64,000 nt of DNA from Sphingomonas alpina (GTDB lineage: Bacteria; Pseudomonadota; Alphaproteobacteria; Sphingomonadales; Sphingomonadaceae). The notes below the pieces were generated by a model. The model was not told the origin of the DNA. It did not search any database and saw only the letters and a list, made by a program, of their open reading frames with translations. The DNA lies in assembly GCF_014490665.1 (NCBI RefSeq), contig NZ_CP061038.1:1364001-1428000 (forward strand), read 5' to 3'. A program made the translations under genes and the position numbers. Numbering within the stretch: the first letter of the stretch is position 1; every line of letters begins with the position of its first letter. Positions 51,662 through 59,673 of this stretch are shown here, one piece after another.

Positions 51662-52759
51662 TTATGCGAGAGCGGGGGAATTCTGGCCGGCGTTGAGCGC
51701 CAGCGCCGCGTCGAGCGGACGGCGATCGACCCAGTCCTCGAGCGCGAAATCCGCGTCGAGAAAGCCGTAGGTGAAGAGGAATTTCTTCTGCTGATCGAGC
51801 AGTTCGAGCCGGTCGGCGTCGAGCGTCGGGTGCAGCCCCTCATGCAATCGGGCATAGGCCTGATCGACTGCTTCCGGGCTGCCTTCGGTTTCGAATTCCA
51901 GGATCTGGCGCAACCTGTCGGGTTCCGCCGCGACATGGTCGGCGGCGCGCAGCGTCACCGCGAGGAAACGGACCAGCAGGTCGAAATGGTCGTCGATCAG
52001 GCTCTGGTGAACTGTGATCGGCCGGGGTGTGCCATTGTTCACGCGGAAGCGGCGATCGGGCAGGGCGTCGAGATCGACCGCCACCACCAGCCCCGCCTCG
52101 CGCGCACCGTCGAGCGCGGACGCGCCTTTGACGTAGATCGCGTCGACCTCGCCTGCGACCAGCGCCTCGATCGGCCAGAGCCGGCCGAGCCCGCTGCGGC
52201 GCGGGCCGAGATCGCGCCCGCTGCCGCCGATGTTGCGGAGGCGATCGGCCACTTCCACCAACTCGACATCGTCGAACGACAGGCCGACCGAGGCGAGCAC
52301 ACCCTTATAGCCGTGCAGCGACATGCCGCGCGCGATGCTGGTGCCGCGGACATGTGCTGGAATGTCGTTGCGGCTCCAGCCGGGCAGGGCGAGGCGGCGG
52401 CCCTTGAGATCGGCCGCACTCCGGATGCCGGTATCGGGGCGGGTGAGGATCAGCTGGCTTTCCTCGATCCAGGTCAGGCCGACCAGCCGGGTCGGCTCGC
52501 CCTGCGCGCGCGCCGCGATCGACAGCATATTACCGCCCTCGCGGATCAAAGTCGGCAGGCGGTGATCGTAATGATGCCGGCCGAGTTCCGAGCCGGATTC
52601 CTGCAGCGTGCGCAGCGCAATGCCATCGGCTGCGAACGCGTCGGTCAGCCAGCCAAGCTTATAGGCAATGCCGGTCGCGGTCGGCACCGGGCAGCGCGTG
52701 AACCAGATCTCGGCGGGCAGAGTGTCTGCCGTTGCGGAGCGGTCGAGCGTCGTTGCCAT
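51662..52759 (-). CDS. DszB-like desulfinase homologue 2
   Basis: A 365-aa paralogue of the gene at 48457. The DszB triad is complete: Cys23 in FTRCPVPT, His63 and Arg73 ten residues apart before EGGNML. Segments LVGLTWIEESQLIL, DLKGRRLALPGW and VNNGTPRPITVH are shared with the other two paralogues. No signal peptide. First gene of its operon, 28 nt from the expected start site of the -24/-12 promoter at 52798-52813. Confidence 0.83.
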   Translation of the reverse strand: MATTLDRSATADTLPAEIWFTRCPVPTATGIAYKLGWLTDAFAADGIALRTLQESGSELGRHHYDHRLPTLIREGGNMLSIAARAQGEPTRLVGLTWIEESQLILTRPDTGIRSAADLKGRRLALPGWSRNDIPAHVRGTSIARGMSLHGYKGVLASVGLSFDDVELVEVADRLRNIGGSGRDLGPRRSGLGRLWPIEALVAGEVDAIYVKGASALDGAREAGLVVAVDLDALPDRRFRVNNGTPRPITVHQSLIDDHFDLLVRFLAVTLRAADHVAAEPDRLRQILEFETEGSPEAVDQAYARLHEGLHPTLDADRLELLDQQKKFLFTYGFLDADFALEDWVDRRPLDAALALNAGQNSPALA

Positions 52760-52797
52760 GCTGGTCTTTCCTCGCGGCGATTGCGTGCCGGAGGATC

Positions 52798-52813
52798 AGC
52801 AAGGGGCGTGCCA
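52798..52813 (-). promoter_or_regulatory. Sigma-54 (-24/-12) promoter of the DszB2 operon
   Basis: On the minus strand TGGCAC (52813-52808), 5 bp, TTGCT (52802-52798), preceded by C: a full match to the YTGGCAC-N5-TTGCW consensus. It should start transcription about 12 nt further, in time for the DszB2 ATG at 52759. Confidence 0.8.
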
Positions 52814-52865
52814 GACGACCCGTGGAGGGGGGAAGAGCGACCAACCGCGCATCGGCCACCCGCAG

Positions 52866-52876
52866 TGCGCGATATT
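52866..52876. promoter_or_regulatory. Candidate activator-binding half-site upstream of the DszB2 promoter
   Basis: TGCGCGATATT, 53 bp upstream of the -24 element. It matches TGCGCGAAATT of the palindrome between the two other sigma-54 promoters at 10 of 11 positions. Confidence 0.45.
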
Positions 52877-52922
52877 CAACAGAATCCGTGCTGAGTTTTC
52901 AGCGATCCCGGTTCGATTTTGG

Positions 52923-54080
52923 TCAGATCAGGCCGAAATTCTTGAGATGAGTCCGCACCACATTGCGCGTGATGCCAAGCGCCGCGGCGGTCCTGATCTG
53001 ATTGGATCCGCACAAATGGAAAGTCTCGGTCACCACTGCGCTGACCAGCCGGTCGAGCATCGCTTCATGGTCGCCGTCGAGCAGTTTTGCGACCAGCGGG
53101 CGCACGATCTCCTCCAGCGTTCCTCCCTCCAGTCTCGGCGCAACATTGGCCTCGCCCCGACCTTCATCCAAGGAAAGGACAGGTGGATAGAATGCGATCC
53201 CCTGGCCGGTCGGCAATCCAAGATCCTCGATCTGGATCAGCCCGTCCTGATTGACCAGAGTGGCGCGGTAGATCGCATTCTCCAACTCGCGGATATTGCC
53301 CGGCCAGCCATAATGATAAAGCGCTTCCTCGGCGGCGGAGCTGAGATCGAGCCGCCGCGGCTGGATCTTGTCGCCATAAACCTGGAGGAAATGGCGCGCG
53401 AGCGGCAGGATGTCGGCGCGCCGTTCGCGCAGCGGCAGCAGCGGCAATGTCACCACCTGAAGCCGGTAGAACAGGTCCGGGCGGAACGCGCCGGTCGCCA
53501 CCGCGTGATGCAGGTCGACATTGGTCGCGGCGATCACCCGTACGTCGAGCGGGATCGCCGTACGCGACCCGAGTCGCACCACTTCGCGCTCCTGCAGCAC
53601 GCGCAGCAATTTCACCTGCAGCGAAAGCGGCAGGTCGCCCAGTTCGTCGAGGAACAAGGTCCCGCCATTCGCGGCCTCGAACCAGCCGGGGCGGGCGGCA
53701 TGTGCACCGGTGTAAGCGCCTCGTTCATAGCCGAACAGCTCGCCCTCGATCAGCGTTTCCGAAAAAGCGCCGCAATTGACGGCGAGGAACGGTCCCTGCG
53801 CACGGTGGCTGAGCGAATGGACATAGCGTGCGACCAGTTCCTTGCCGGTGCCGGTCTCGCCGATCACCAGGATGTTTGCCTCGCTTGGTGCGGTTTTCTC
53901 GATCAGCGGCACCAGCGCGCGCGAGCGCGGGTCGGAGAAGATGAAGGCGCGGGCGCGTGCCCCCACCGCATGATGTTTGTCGGAATCGAACGACAGCACG
54001 GAGCGCCCGCCAGGGTGCTTCGTTGCCGAGAGTCCGACGTCGATCCGCTCTGCGATATCGTCGTGCGGGATAGCGACCAT
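52923..54080 (-). CDS. Sigma-54-dependent activator without sensor domain (SfnR-like)
   Basis: A 385-aa enhancer-binding protein. A short N-terminal part of about 70 residues has no receiver or GAF domain. The AAA+ domain follows with Walker A GETGTGKE, the sigma-54 contact loop GAYTGA (a common GAFTGA variant), Walker B GGTLFLDELG, and FRPDLFYRL. A Fis-type HTH forms the C-terminus (TAAALGITRNVVRTHLKN). The architecture resembles SfnR, which activates sulfone/sulfonate genes in Pseudomonas when it is made under sulfate starvation. ATG 54080 follows GGGAGG. Three -24/-12 promoters flank it on both sides. Confidence 0.88.
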   Translation of the reverse strand: MVAIPHDDIAERIDVGLSATKHPGGRSVLSFDSDKHHAVGARARAFIFSDPRSRALVPLIEKTAPSEANILVIGETGTGKELVARYVHSLSHRAQGPFLAVNCGAFSETLIEGELFGYERGAYTGAHAARPGWFEAANGGTLFLDELGDLPLSLQVKLLRVLQEREVVRLGSRTAIPLDVRVIAATNVDLHHAVATGAFRPDLFYRLQVVTLPLLPLRERRADILPLARHFLQVYGDKIQPRRLDLSSAAEEALYHYGWPGNIRELENAIYRATLVNQDGLIQIEDLGLPTGQGIAFYPPVLSLDEGRGEANVAPRLEGGTLEEIVRPLVAKLLDGDHEAMLDRLVSAVVTETFHLCGSNQIRTAAALGITRNVVRTHLKNFGLI

Positions 54081-54158
54081 TGGTTCCTCCCGATCAGATT
54101 CGCAGGATAGCAGCAATACTCCTATCGGTTAAGTAGGAATTCAATGGCGCGGCCTAGC

Positions 54159-55223
54159 TCAGCTATCCGAGCTAACGACCGACTCCGGCCGGATCCCGGC
54201 GCGGCGACCCAGCGCAGCGTCGAGCGGGCGGGTGTCGATCCATTGCCCCACATCCACGCGTGCATCGAGAAAGCCGTGCAACCACAGGAAGTTGGCTTGG
54301 GAACGCAGCATTTCGACGCGATCGGCCGAGAGGTCGGGATGGAGCGAACGATGGAAATCGCCGCGGTAGGTCGCCTCCACCGCGGCGACCCCGGCCAGCG
54401 TCTCGTGCGCCAGGATGTGCTTCAGTTCCGCCAGATTGGTCGAGGCCCAGTCGGCCGCGCGCAGCGTCTGTTCGAGGAAGCGCACCACCAGGTCGAAATG
54501 GTGCTCGATCATATGTTCGTGCACGGTGATCGGGCGCGGCGTGCCGTTGTTCACCCGCGCGAGCCGGCTCGGATAGGCATCGAGATCGATCGCCACCGAC
54601 AGCCCGAGCCGTGCCGCAGTCTCGGCCGCCGCCGCGCCTTTTACATAGACCGCATCGACGCGACCGGCGGCAAGCCATTCGAGCCCGAGCCACAGCCGGC
54701 GCATGCCCTGCGCGCTAGGCTGCTCCACCGGCGGGGCGGGAACATCGACCAGCCGGACATCCTCCAGGTCGAGCCGGCCCAGCGCCAGCGCGCTCTTGAT
54801 GCCATGGAGCGCCATGCCGCGGGCAATGCTTTCCCCGCGCGTGCGCGCGAAGCCGGGCAGGGCGAAGCGCAGGCCCTTCAGGTCCGCCGGCTCCAGCACT
54901 CGCGTGTCCGGCCGGACCATGATCGCCTGGCGTTCGTCGATCCAGGTCAGGCCGATCACGCGCGTTGGTGCGCCCAGTGCGCGGGCGGCGAGCGCCTGGA
55001 TATTGCCGCCTTCGCGGAACAGATATTGCGCCTGCCGTTCGGGATCGGGCGCGACAAGGTTGAGCCCGGCTTCGCGCACGCGCTTGGTGGTGATCCCGTC
55101 GCGCCCGAACTCCTCGGTCATCCAGCCCAATGCCCAGGCGACGCCGGACGCCGCAGGAACGGGGCATCGGGTGAGCCAGATACAGTCGGGGTCGTGTTGC
55201 GCCGGTGTCGCGCGTCCGGACAT
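54159..55223 (-). CDS. DszB-like desulfinase homologue 3 (altered triad)
   Basis: A 354-aa paralogue. Cys20 (LTRCPVPA) and Arg70 (before EGGNIQ) of the DszB triad are kept, but the His position ten residues before the Arg is Asp60 (VAPDPERQ). It shares LTWIDERQAIM, DLKGLRFALPGF and RVNNGTPRPITVHE with homologue 2. ATG 55223 follows AGGAGACG; the longer frame upstream lies in the promoter region. It is transcribed from its own sigma-54 promoter at 55290-55305. It may have a different substrate or serve as a cytoplasmic binding protein. Confidence 0.82.
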   Translation of the reverse strand: MSGRATPAQHDPDCIWLTRCPVPAASGVAWALGWMTEEFGRDGITTKRVREAGLNLVAPDPERQAQYLFREGGNIQALAARALGAPTRVIGLTWIDERQAIMVRPDTRVLEPADLKGLRFALPGFARTRGESIARGMALHGIKSALALGRLDLEDVRLVDVPAPPVEQPSAQGMRRLWLGLEWLAAGRVDAVYVKGAAAAETAARLGLSVAIDLDAYPSRLARVNNGTPRPITVHEHMIEHHFDLVVRFLEQTLRAADWASTNLAELKHILAHETLAGVAAVEATYRGDFHRSLHPDLSADRVEMLRSQANFLWLHGFLDARVDVGQWIDTRPLDAALGRRAGIRPESVVSSDS

Positions 55224-55289
55224 TCGGCTCGTCTCCTGCCTCGGTGCGTCCTGCCTGCCAGAGCGGACGCACGGTTTTGATACGGTATC

Positions 55290-55305
55290 AGCAAACCATG
55301 TGCCA
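55290..55305 (-). promoter_or_regulatory. Sigma-54 promoter of the DszB3 gene
   Basis: Minus strand TTGGCAC (to 55300), 5 bp, TTGCT (55294-55290): a full match to the -24/-12 consensus, about 67 nt before the start codon. Confidence 0.8.
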
Positions 55306-55353
55306 AGTCGCCCGGCGGCCATTTCGTGTGCTTGCGGGGCCGGGTGCCGCTGC

Positions 55354-55399
55354 ATTTCGCGCAGTTGCGGGCGGGGCGCTGCGCGAAATTGCGCAGCGC
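55354..55399. promoter_or_regulatory. Candidate activator site (UAS) shared by two divergent sigma-54 promoters
   Basis: At 55376-55399 GCGCTGCGC, GAAATT, GCGCAGCGC form a perfect 9-bp inverted repeat. At 55354-55364 ATTTCGCGCAG is an inverted copy of CTGCGCGAAAT at 55379-55389. The pair lies 49-75 bp upstream of the DszB3 -24 element and 51-86 bp upstream of the ssu -24 element, suitable for an enhancer. The activator at 52923 is the likely ligand (inference). Confidence 0.55.
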
Positions 55400-55448
55400 G
55401 AGCCTGCCAACCAGCACATGCTTCGGTCTCTCCCCTGACGCCTCACGC

Positions 55449-55465
55449 TTGGCACGCGAAGTGCA
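55449..55465 (+). promoter_or_regulatory. Sigma-54 promoter of the ABC transporter operon
   Basis: TTGGCACG, 4 bp, GTGCA: one mismatch to the -24/-12 consensus (G for the first T of TTGCA). The expected start lies just before the AAAGGAG ribosome binding site, giving a short leader. Confidence 0.65.
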
Positions 55466-55493
55466 TCGTATCGGCGCAAAGGAGCTTCATGAC

Positions 55494-56636
55494 GTGGCGA
55501 GCGCAAAGGCCGGAAATCCGAAATCATGGGCCCCCTGGGCGATCGGCGCTGTCGTGCTGGTCCTGCTCGCCGGCCTGATCCTGTTCCAGTTCCGTGGCCC
55601 GGCAAGCGCCGGTGGCGCGGTCCGGACGGTGACGATCGCCGGCATCGCCTATCCCTATCAGGGCGGGCAGACCTATAATGGCCTGACCGGCGTCGTCATC
55701 GAGCAGGGCTGGCTCAAGGAACAGCTGGCCAGACAGGGCGTGCAGCTGGCCTTTACCCCGGTCCCGACGGCCGTCGGCGGCCCGCTGATCAATGAAGGCT
55801 TTTCCGGCAAGCGCATCGACTTTGCCTCTTATGGCGATTTCCCCGCGATCATCGCGGTTTCGGGTGGCGTGCCGCTGAAGCTGGTGGCGCCGATCGGACA
55901 GGGGCAGAACAGCTATCTGGTGGTGCGCAACGGCCTCGCCGCGAGGGGCATCGCCGATCTCAAGGGCAAGCGTATCGCGCTGCATCGCGGGCGGCCATGG
56001 GAGCTGCCCTTTTCGAAGCTCCTCGATGCCAATGGCCTGAAGCTCACCGACTTCACCATCGTCAACATCAATCCTGCCGCGACCCCGGCGGCTCTGGCGT
56101 CGGGCAATGTCGATGCGACCTTCCTGCTTTCCGATGGATTGCTGCTTGAACAAAAGGGCATGGGTCGGGTGATCTGGTCGACCAAGGAAGCACCGGCCGA
56201 CTGGAAGATGCGCGCGGAATTGTTCGGCCGCGGCGATTTCGTCGACGGCAATCCGGCGCTCACTCAACTGGTGGTGGACGCCTATGTCCGCGCCGCGGCC
56301 TGGTCGGCGCGGGAGGAGAATCGTCCGGCCGTGATCCACGACGCCGCGCGCGGGACCATGCCCGAGGCGATCATCGCCAGGGATTATGCCGAGTCCAATG
56401 TCACGTGGCGTGAGCGTTTCTCGCCGCTCTTCAATGCCGATGTCGCGGGCCATTACCGCTCGGTCGCCGCCTATGCCTTTGATCGCGGACTGGTGCGCAG
56501 CGAAGTGGATGCCGGCAAGTTGCTGGACGACCGCTTCGTGACCCAGGCGCTGCGCAATCTGAAGCTCGACGGGTTCTGGACGCCGACCAATGCAGTGGCG
56601 GACAAGCCGGAGCCGGTTCCGCCGGCGCGCTCCTGA
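55494..56636 (+). CDS. Membrane-anchored sulfonate-type ABC substrate-binding protein
   Basis: A 380-aa SsuA/TauA/NMT1-like binding protein. A single N-terminal membrane segment (WAIGAVVLVLLAGLILFQF, residues about 16-34) lacks a lipobox and would act as anchor. The binding domain has the usual GxVxEQGW (GVVIEQGWLKEQL), PTAVGGPLINEGFSGKRIDFAS and DLKGKRIALHRG segments. The start is GTG 55494, 9 nt after GGAG and after the expected transcription start; earlier codons of the open frame lie in the promoter. The stop overlaps the first permease start. Confidence 0.86.
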   Translation: MASAKAGNPKSWAPWAIGAVVLVLLAGLILFQFRGPASAGGAVRTVTIAGIAYPYQGGQTYNGLTGVVIEQGWLKEQLARQGVQLAFTPVPTAVGGPLINEGFSGKRIDFASYGDFPAIIAVSGGVPLKLVAPIGQGQNSYLVVRNGLAARGIADLKGKRIALHRGRPWELPFSKLLDANGLKLTDFTIVNINPAATPAALASGNVDATFLLSDGLLLEQKGMGRVIWSTKEAPADWKMRAELFGRGDFVDGNPALTQLVVDAYVRAAAWSAREENRPAVIHDAARGTMPEAIIARDYAESNVTWRERFSPLFNADVAGHYRSVAAYAFDRGLVRSEVDAGKLLDDRFVTQALRNLKLDGFWTPTNAVADKPEPVPPARS

Positions 56637-57430
56637 TGGCCGGGGCGGCGCTTCCCGTCCCGCTGCCGGCCCATGGCCGGGCCCGGCATTCCCGCCTTGC
56701 CTCGCTGCTTGCGCCGGTTGCGTTGCTCGCGCTGTGGCAACTGGCCTGCCTCAGCGGCCTTTTTCCTGCGCAAGTGCTGGTGCCGCCGAGCGAGGTGGCG
56801 CGCGCGCTCTGGTCGCTCGCGGCGAGCGGGGAGCTTGAGCGCCATATCGGCGAGAGCATGTTTCGGCTGACCGCCGGCTTTGCGATCGGCGCGATCGCGG
56901 GCCTGATCTTCGGTGCGACGATCGCGCTGTCACGGCTTGCCGAAGCGGCGCTGGCGCCGTTCTTTCTCGCGCTATGGCAAGTGCCGGTGATTGCTTTCGT
57001 GCCGATGCTGGTGATCTTTCTCGGCATCGACGAGCCGTTCAAGATCGCGATCGTCGCGCTCGCGACATTCTTCCCGGTCGCGCTGGCGACATTCGACGGC
57101 GTGCGCGGCGTGCCCAAGGCGTGGTTCGACGTGGCGCGGGTCTATCGCACGCGGCTGCCCGATCTCATCTGGCGGATCCTGATCCCGGCGACCGTGCCCT
57201 CGGTGCTCACTGGCTTGCGCATTGCCCTGACCCGCGCCTGGGTGGTGCTGGTCGCGGCGGAGCTGCTCGCGGCGGACAGCGGCATTGGCCAGATGATGGA
57301 AATGGGCCGCCAGCTCTTCCGCATCGATGTGGTGCTGGCGGGCGTGGTGGTGAGCGGGCTGATCGGCTTCGCGCTGGATCGCGGCGCCAAGGCGATCGAA
57401 CGCCGCGCGACGCGCTGGAAAACGGCATGA
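56636..57430 (+). CDS. ABC transporter permease 1 (SsuC/TauC-like)
   Basis: A 264-aa permease of the BPD-transport type with about six membrane helices. The cytoplasmic coupling (EAA) loop is seen around FDVARVYRTRLPDLIWRILIP. ATG 56636 overlaps the binding protein stop; the stop overlaps permease 2 (ATGA). With permease 2 it would form a heterodimeric channel; classical Ssu systems use one SsuC. Confidence 0.87.
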   Translation: MAGAALPVPLPAHGRARHSRLASLLAPVALLALWQLACLSGLFPAQVLVPPSEVARALWSLAASGELERHIGESMFRLTAGFAIGAIAGLIFGATIALSRLAEAALAPFFLALWQVPVIAFVPMLVIFLGIDEPFKIAIVALATFFPVALATFDGVRGVPKAWFDVARVYRTRLPDLIWRILIPATVPSVLTGLRIALTRAWVVLVAAELLAADSGIGQMMEMGRQLFRIDVVLAGVVVSGLIGFALDRGAKAIERRATRWKTA

Positions 57431-58206
57431 GTGCGTTGCTCTCACAGCCATGGCGCCGCATCGCGATCGGGCTGGTCGCGCCCGTACTGTTTCTGATCTG
57501 GTGGCAATTGCAGGCGACCTCCGGCGACGTACGCGCGCTCGCCTTTGCGCCGCTCGGGTCGATCGGCGCGGCGTTCGTCGAACTAAGCAAGAATGGCTCG
57601 CTCCTGTCCGACATGATGTCGACTCTGTCGCGTAGCCTGACCGGCCTGCTGATCGGCGGCACGCTCGGCATCGCCACCGGCGTCGCCATGGCGATCTGGC
57701 GGCCGCTCGACCGAGTGCTTGGGCCATTGCTCCATGCGATCCGGCAAGTGCCGATGATCGGCTGGCTGCCGTTGATCGGCCTGTGGTTCGGCACCGGCCA
57801 GGGATCGGAACTGATCGTGGTCAGCCTCTCCGCTTTCTTCCCGACCATGCTCAACAGCTATGAAGGCGTGGCGCATGTCGAGGGGCGCTATCTCGATGTC
57901 GGGCGGGTCTATGGCTTTACCGCGTTGCAGCGTTTTCGCCTGATCCTGCTGCCCGCCGCCATGCCGCTGATCCTCACCGGCGTGACGCAAGGGCTCGCCT
58001 TTGCCTGGATCACCTCGATCGCGACCGAGATATTGCTCGGCACCGGCGGCGGACTCGGCGTGACCATGCAGCTCGCCCAGACTCAGCAGCGGCTCGACGT
58101 GATCCTTGTCGCGATCATCGCCACCGCGATCCTCGGCTTCGTCATCAACCATCTGTTCCTTCGCCTGCGCCGATATCTGCTGCGCTGGCAGGCGATATCC
58201 CTTTGA
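57427..58206 (+). CDS. ABC transporter permease 2 (SsuC/TauC-like)
   Basis: A 259-aa permease with about six helices and the coupling loop LDVGRVYGFTALQRFRLILLP. It is clearly related to, but different from, permease 1. ATG 57427 overlaps the previous stop; the ATPase gene follows after 13 nt. The two unequal permeases suggest a heterodimeric translocator for an organosulfur compound. Confidence 0.87.
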   Translation: MSALLSQPWRRIAIGLVAPVLFLIWWQLQATSGDVRALAFAPLGSIGAAFVELSKNGSLLSDMMSTLSRSLTGLLIGGTLGIATGVAMAIWRPLDRVLGPLLHAIRQVPMIGWLPLIGLWFGTGQGSELIVVSLSAFFPTMLNSYEGVAHVEGRYLDVGRVYGFTALQRFRLILLPAAMPLILTGVTQGLAFAWITSIATEILLGTGGGLGVTMQLAQTQQRLDVILVAIIATAILGFVINHLFLRLRRYLLRWQAISL

Positions 58207-58219
58207 TCAGGAGACCGGC

Positions 58220-59065
58220 ATGATCCCGGAAGCCCGGCCGCAATTCTCGCCGCACAACGCCACTGCCGCGCACGGTGCGCTGTCGATCAGCGACCTGCAC
58301 AAGAGCTTCACCATCGGTGGTGCGCCGATGCCAGTGCTCGAAGGCATTAACCTCACGGTGAAGCCCGGCGAGTTCGTCAGCATTGTCGGTGCGTCCGGCT
58401 GCGGCAAATCGACCTTGCTGCGGCTGATCGTCGGGCTGGACGATGAATATCATGGCGAGATCCGCCTTGATGGCGAACGCGTCGCCACCACCAGCCTCGA
58501 TCGCGGCATCGTATTCCAGGACCACCGGCTGTTTCCCTGGATGACGCTGGAACAGAATATCGAACTCGCGCTGCTCAACACCGATACGCCAAAGGCGCGG
58601 CGGGCGCAGATCGTCGCCGATCATATCGCACTGGTGAATCTGAAGGGCTTCGAAACCGCCTATCCGCACCAGCTTTCGGGCGGCATGGCGCAGCGCGCGG
58701 CGATCGCTCGCGCGCTGGTGACCGAGCCCAAATTGCTGCTGCTCGACGAACCGCTCGGCGCGCTCGACGCATTGACCCGGGTGCATGTGCAGAATGAGCT
58801 GCAGCGCATCTGGATGACTCAACGCTCGACCATGCTGATGGTCACGCATGATGTGGAGGAGGCACTGTATCTCGGCGACCGCGTCGTGGTGATGGCGCCC
58901 AACCCCGGGCGCATTCGCCGCATCGTCGATGTCGACCTGCCGCATCCGCGCGACCGCGCCGCGCCGCTGCTCCACCGGCTGAAGGATGAAATCCTCGCCG
59001 AACTGACCGCATCGCCGAGCGCCCCTGCCAATCTGGTGCGCTTGCCCGGCCGGGAGGAACGCTGA
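58220..59065 (+). CDS. ssuB: ABC transporter ATPase (SsuB/TauB-like)
   Basis: A 281-aa ATPase. Walker A GASGCGKST (about residues 57-65), Q-loop in VFQDHRLFPW, signature LSGGMAQR, Walker B LLLLDEPLGALD and switch His in MVTHDVEEAL are all intact. The LFPW segment after the Q-loop is typical of nitrate/sulfonate/taurine transporters. GGAG precedes ATG 58220. It overlaps the nitroreductase gene by one base. Confidence 0.9.
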   Translation: MIPEARPQFSPHNATAAHGALSISDLHKSFTIGGAPMPVLEGINLTVKPGEFVSIVGASGCGKSTLLRLIVGLDDEYHGEIRLDGERVATTSLDRGIVFQDHRLFPWMTLEQNIELALLNTDTPKARRAQIVADHIALVNLKGFETAYPHQLSGGMAQRAAIARALVTEPKLLLLDEPLGALDALTRVHVQNELQRIWMTQRSTMLMVTHDVEEALYLGDRVVVMAPNPGRIRRIVDVDLPHPRDRAAPLLHRLKDEILAELTASPSAPANLVRLPGREER

Positions 59066-59673
59066 TGTCGCGCCAGCCAGATCACCCTGTCGCACCTTTG
59101 TTCGTCGATCGCTGGTCACCGCGCAGCTTCACCGCGGAGCCGGTGCCTGACGAAGTATTGCTCAGCGCGTTCGAGGCTGCGCGCTGGGCGCCCTCCGCGT
59201 CCAATGTCCAGCCATGGCGGTTCCTGGTCGCGCGGCACGGCGATGCGCATTGGCAGGAATTTGTCGATCTGCTCGCGCCGCGCAATCGACTCTGGGCCGG
59301 GCAGGCATCGGCTCTGATCGTGATCCTCTCCGCGCTTTGGGTCGAACGGCAGGGCGTCGTGGTGGAGAATGGCTCGCGCAGCTTCGACGCGGGCGCCGCC
59401 TGGACCAACTTCGCGCATCAGGCACTGCTGCTTGGCTGGCATACGCATGGCATTGGCGGGTTCGACCGCATCGCCGCGCGCGAGCGGCTCGAGGTTCCGG
59501 AGGATTATACGATCGAGGCGATGGTCGCGATCGGCCGCCAGGCCGGCATCGACACGCTTCATGCCGATTTCCACGCCGCCGAAAGCCCGAACGGGCGGCG
59601 GCCGATCGATCAGACGGTGTTCGCCGGGCGGCTCGGGCTGCCCGCCTTTGCCGGTGAAAGGAGTGCCGCATGA
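59065..59673 (+). CDS. Nitroreductase-family flavoprotein
   Basis: A 202-aa FMN-binding protein: WSPRSF near the start, ARWAPSASNVQPWRF (FMN contact), and GWHTHGIGGFDR. It is coupled to its neighbours at both ends (TGATG and ATGA overlaps). In this operon it may supply reduced flavin to the two LLM monooxygenases, replacing SsuE, which is absent; this is inference, since nitroreductases also act on other electron acceptors. Confidence 0.84.
   Translation: MSRQPDHPVAPLFVDRWSPRSFTAEPVPDEVLLSAFEAARWAPSASNVQPWRFLVARHGDAHWQEFVDLLAPRNRLWAGQASALIVILSALWVERQGVVVENGSRSFDAGAAWTNFAHQALLLGWHTHGIGGFDRIAARERLEVPEDYTIEAMVAIGRQAGIDTLHADFHAAESPNGRRPIDQTVFAGRLGLPAFAGERSAA

Noticed and set aside
48457..55223. 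The three DszB-like genes as ABC transporter binding proteins
   Set aside because: They share the fold, but lack signal peptides or membrane anchors, and two retain the full Cys-His-Arg set of DszB. A real binding protein is present at 55494.
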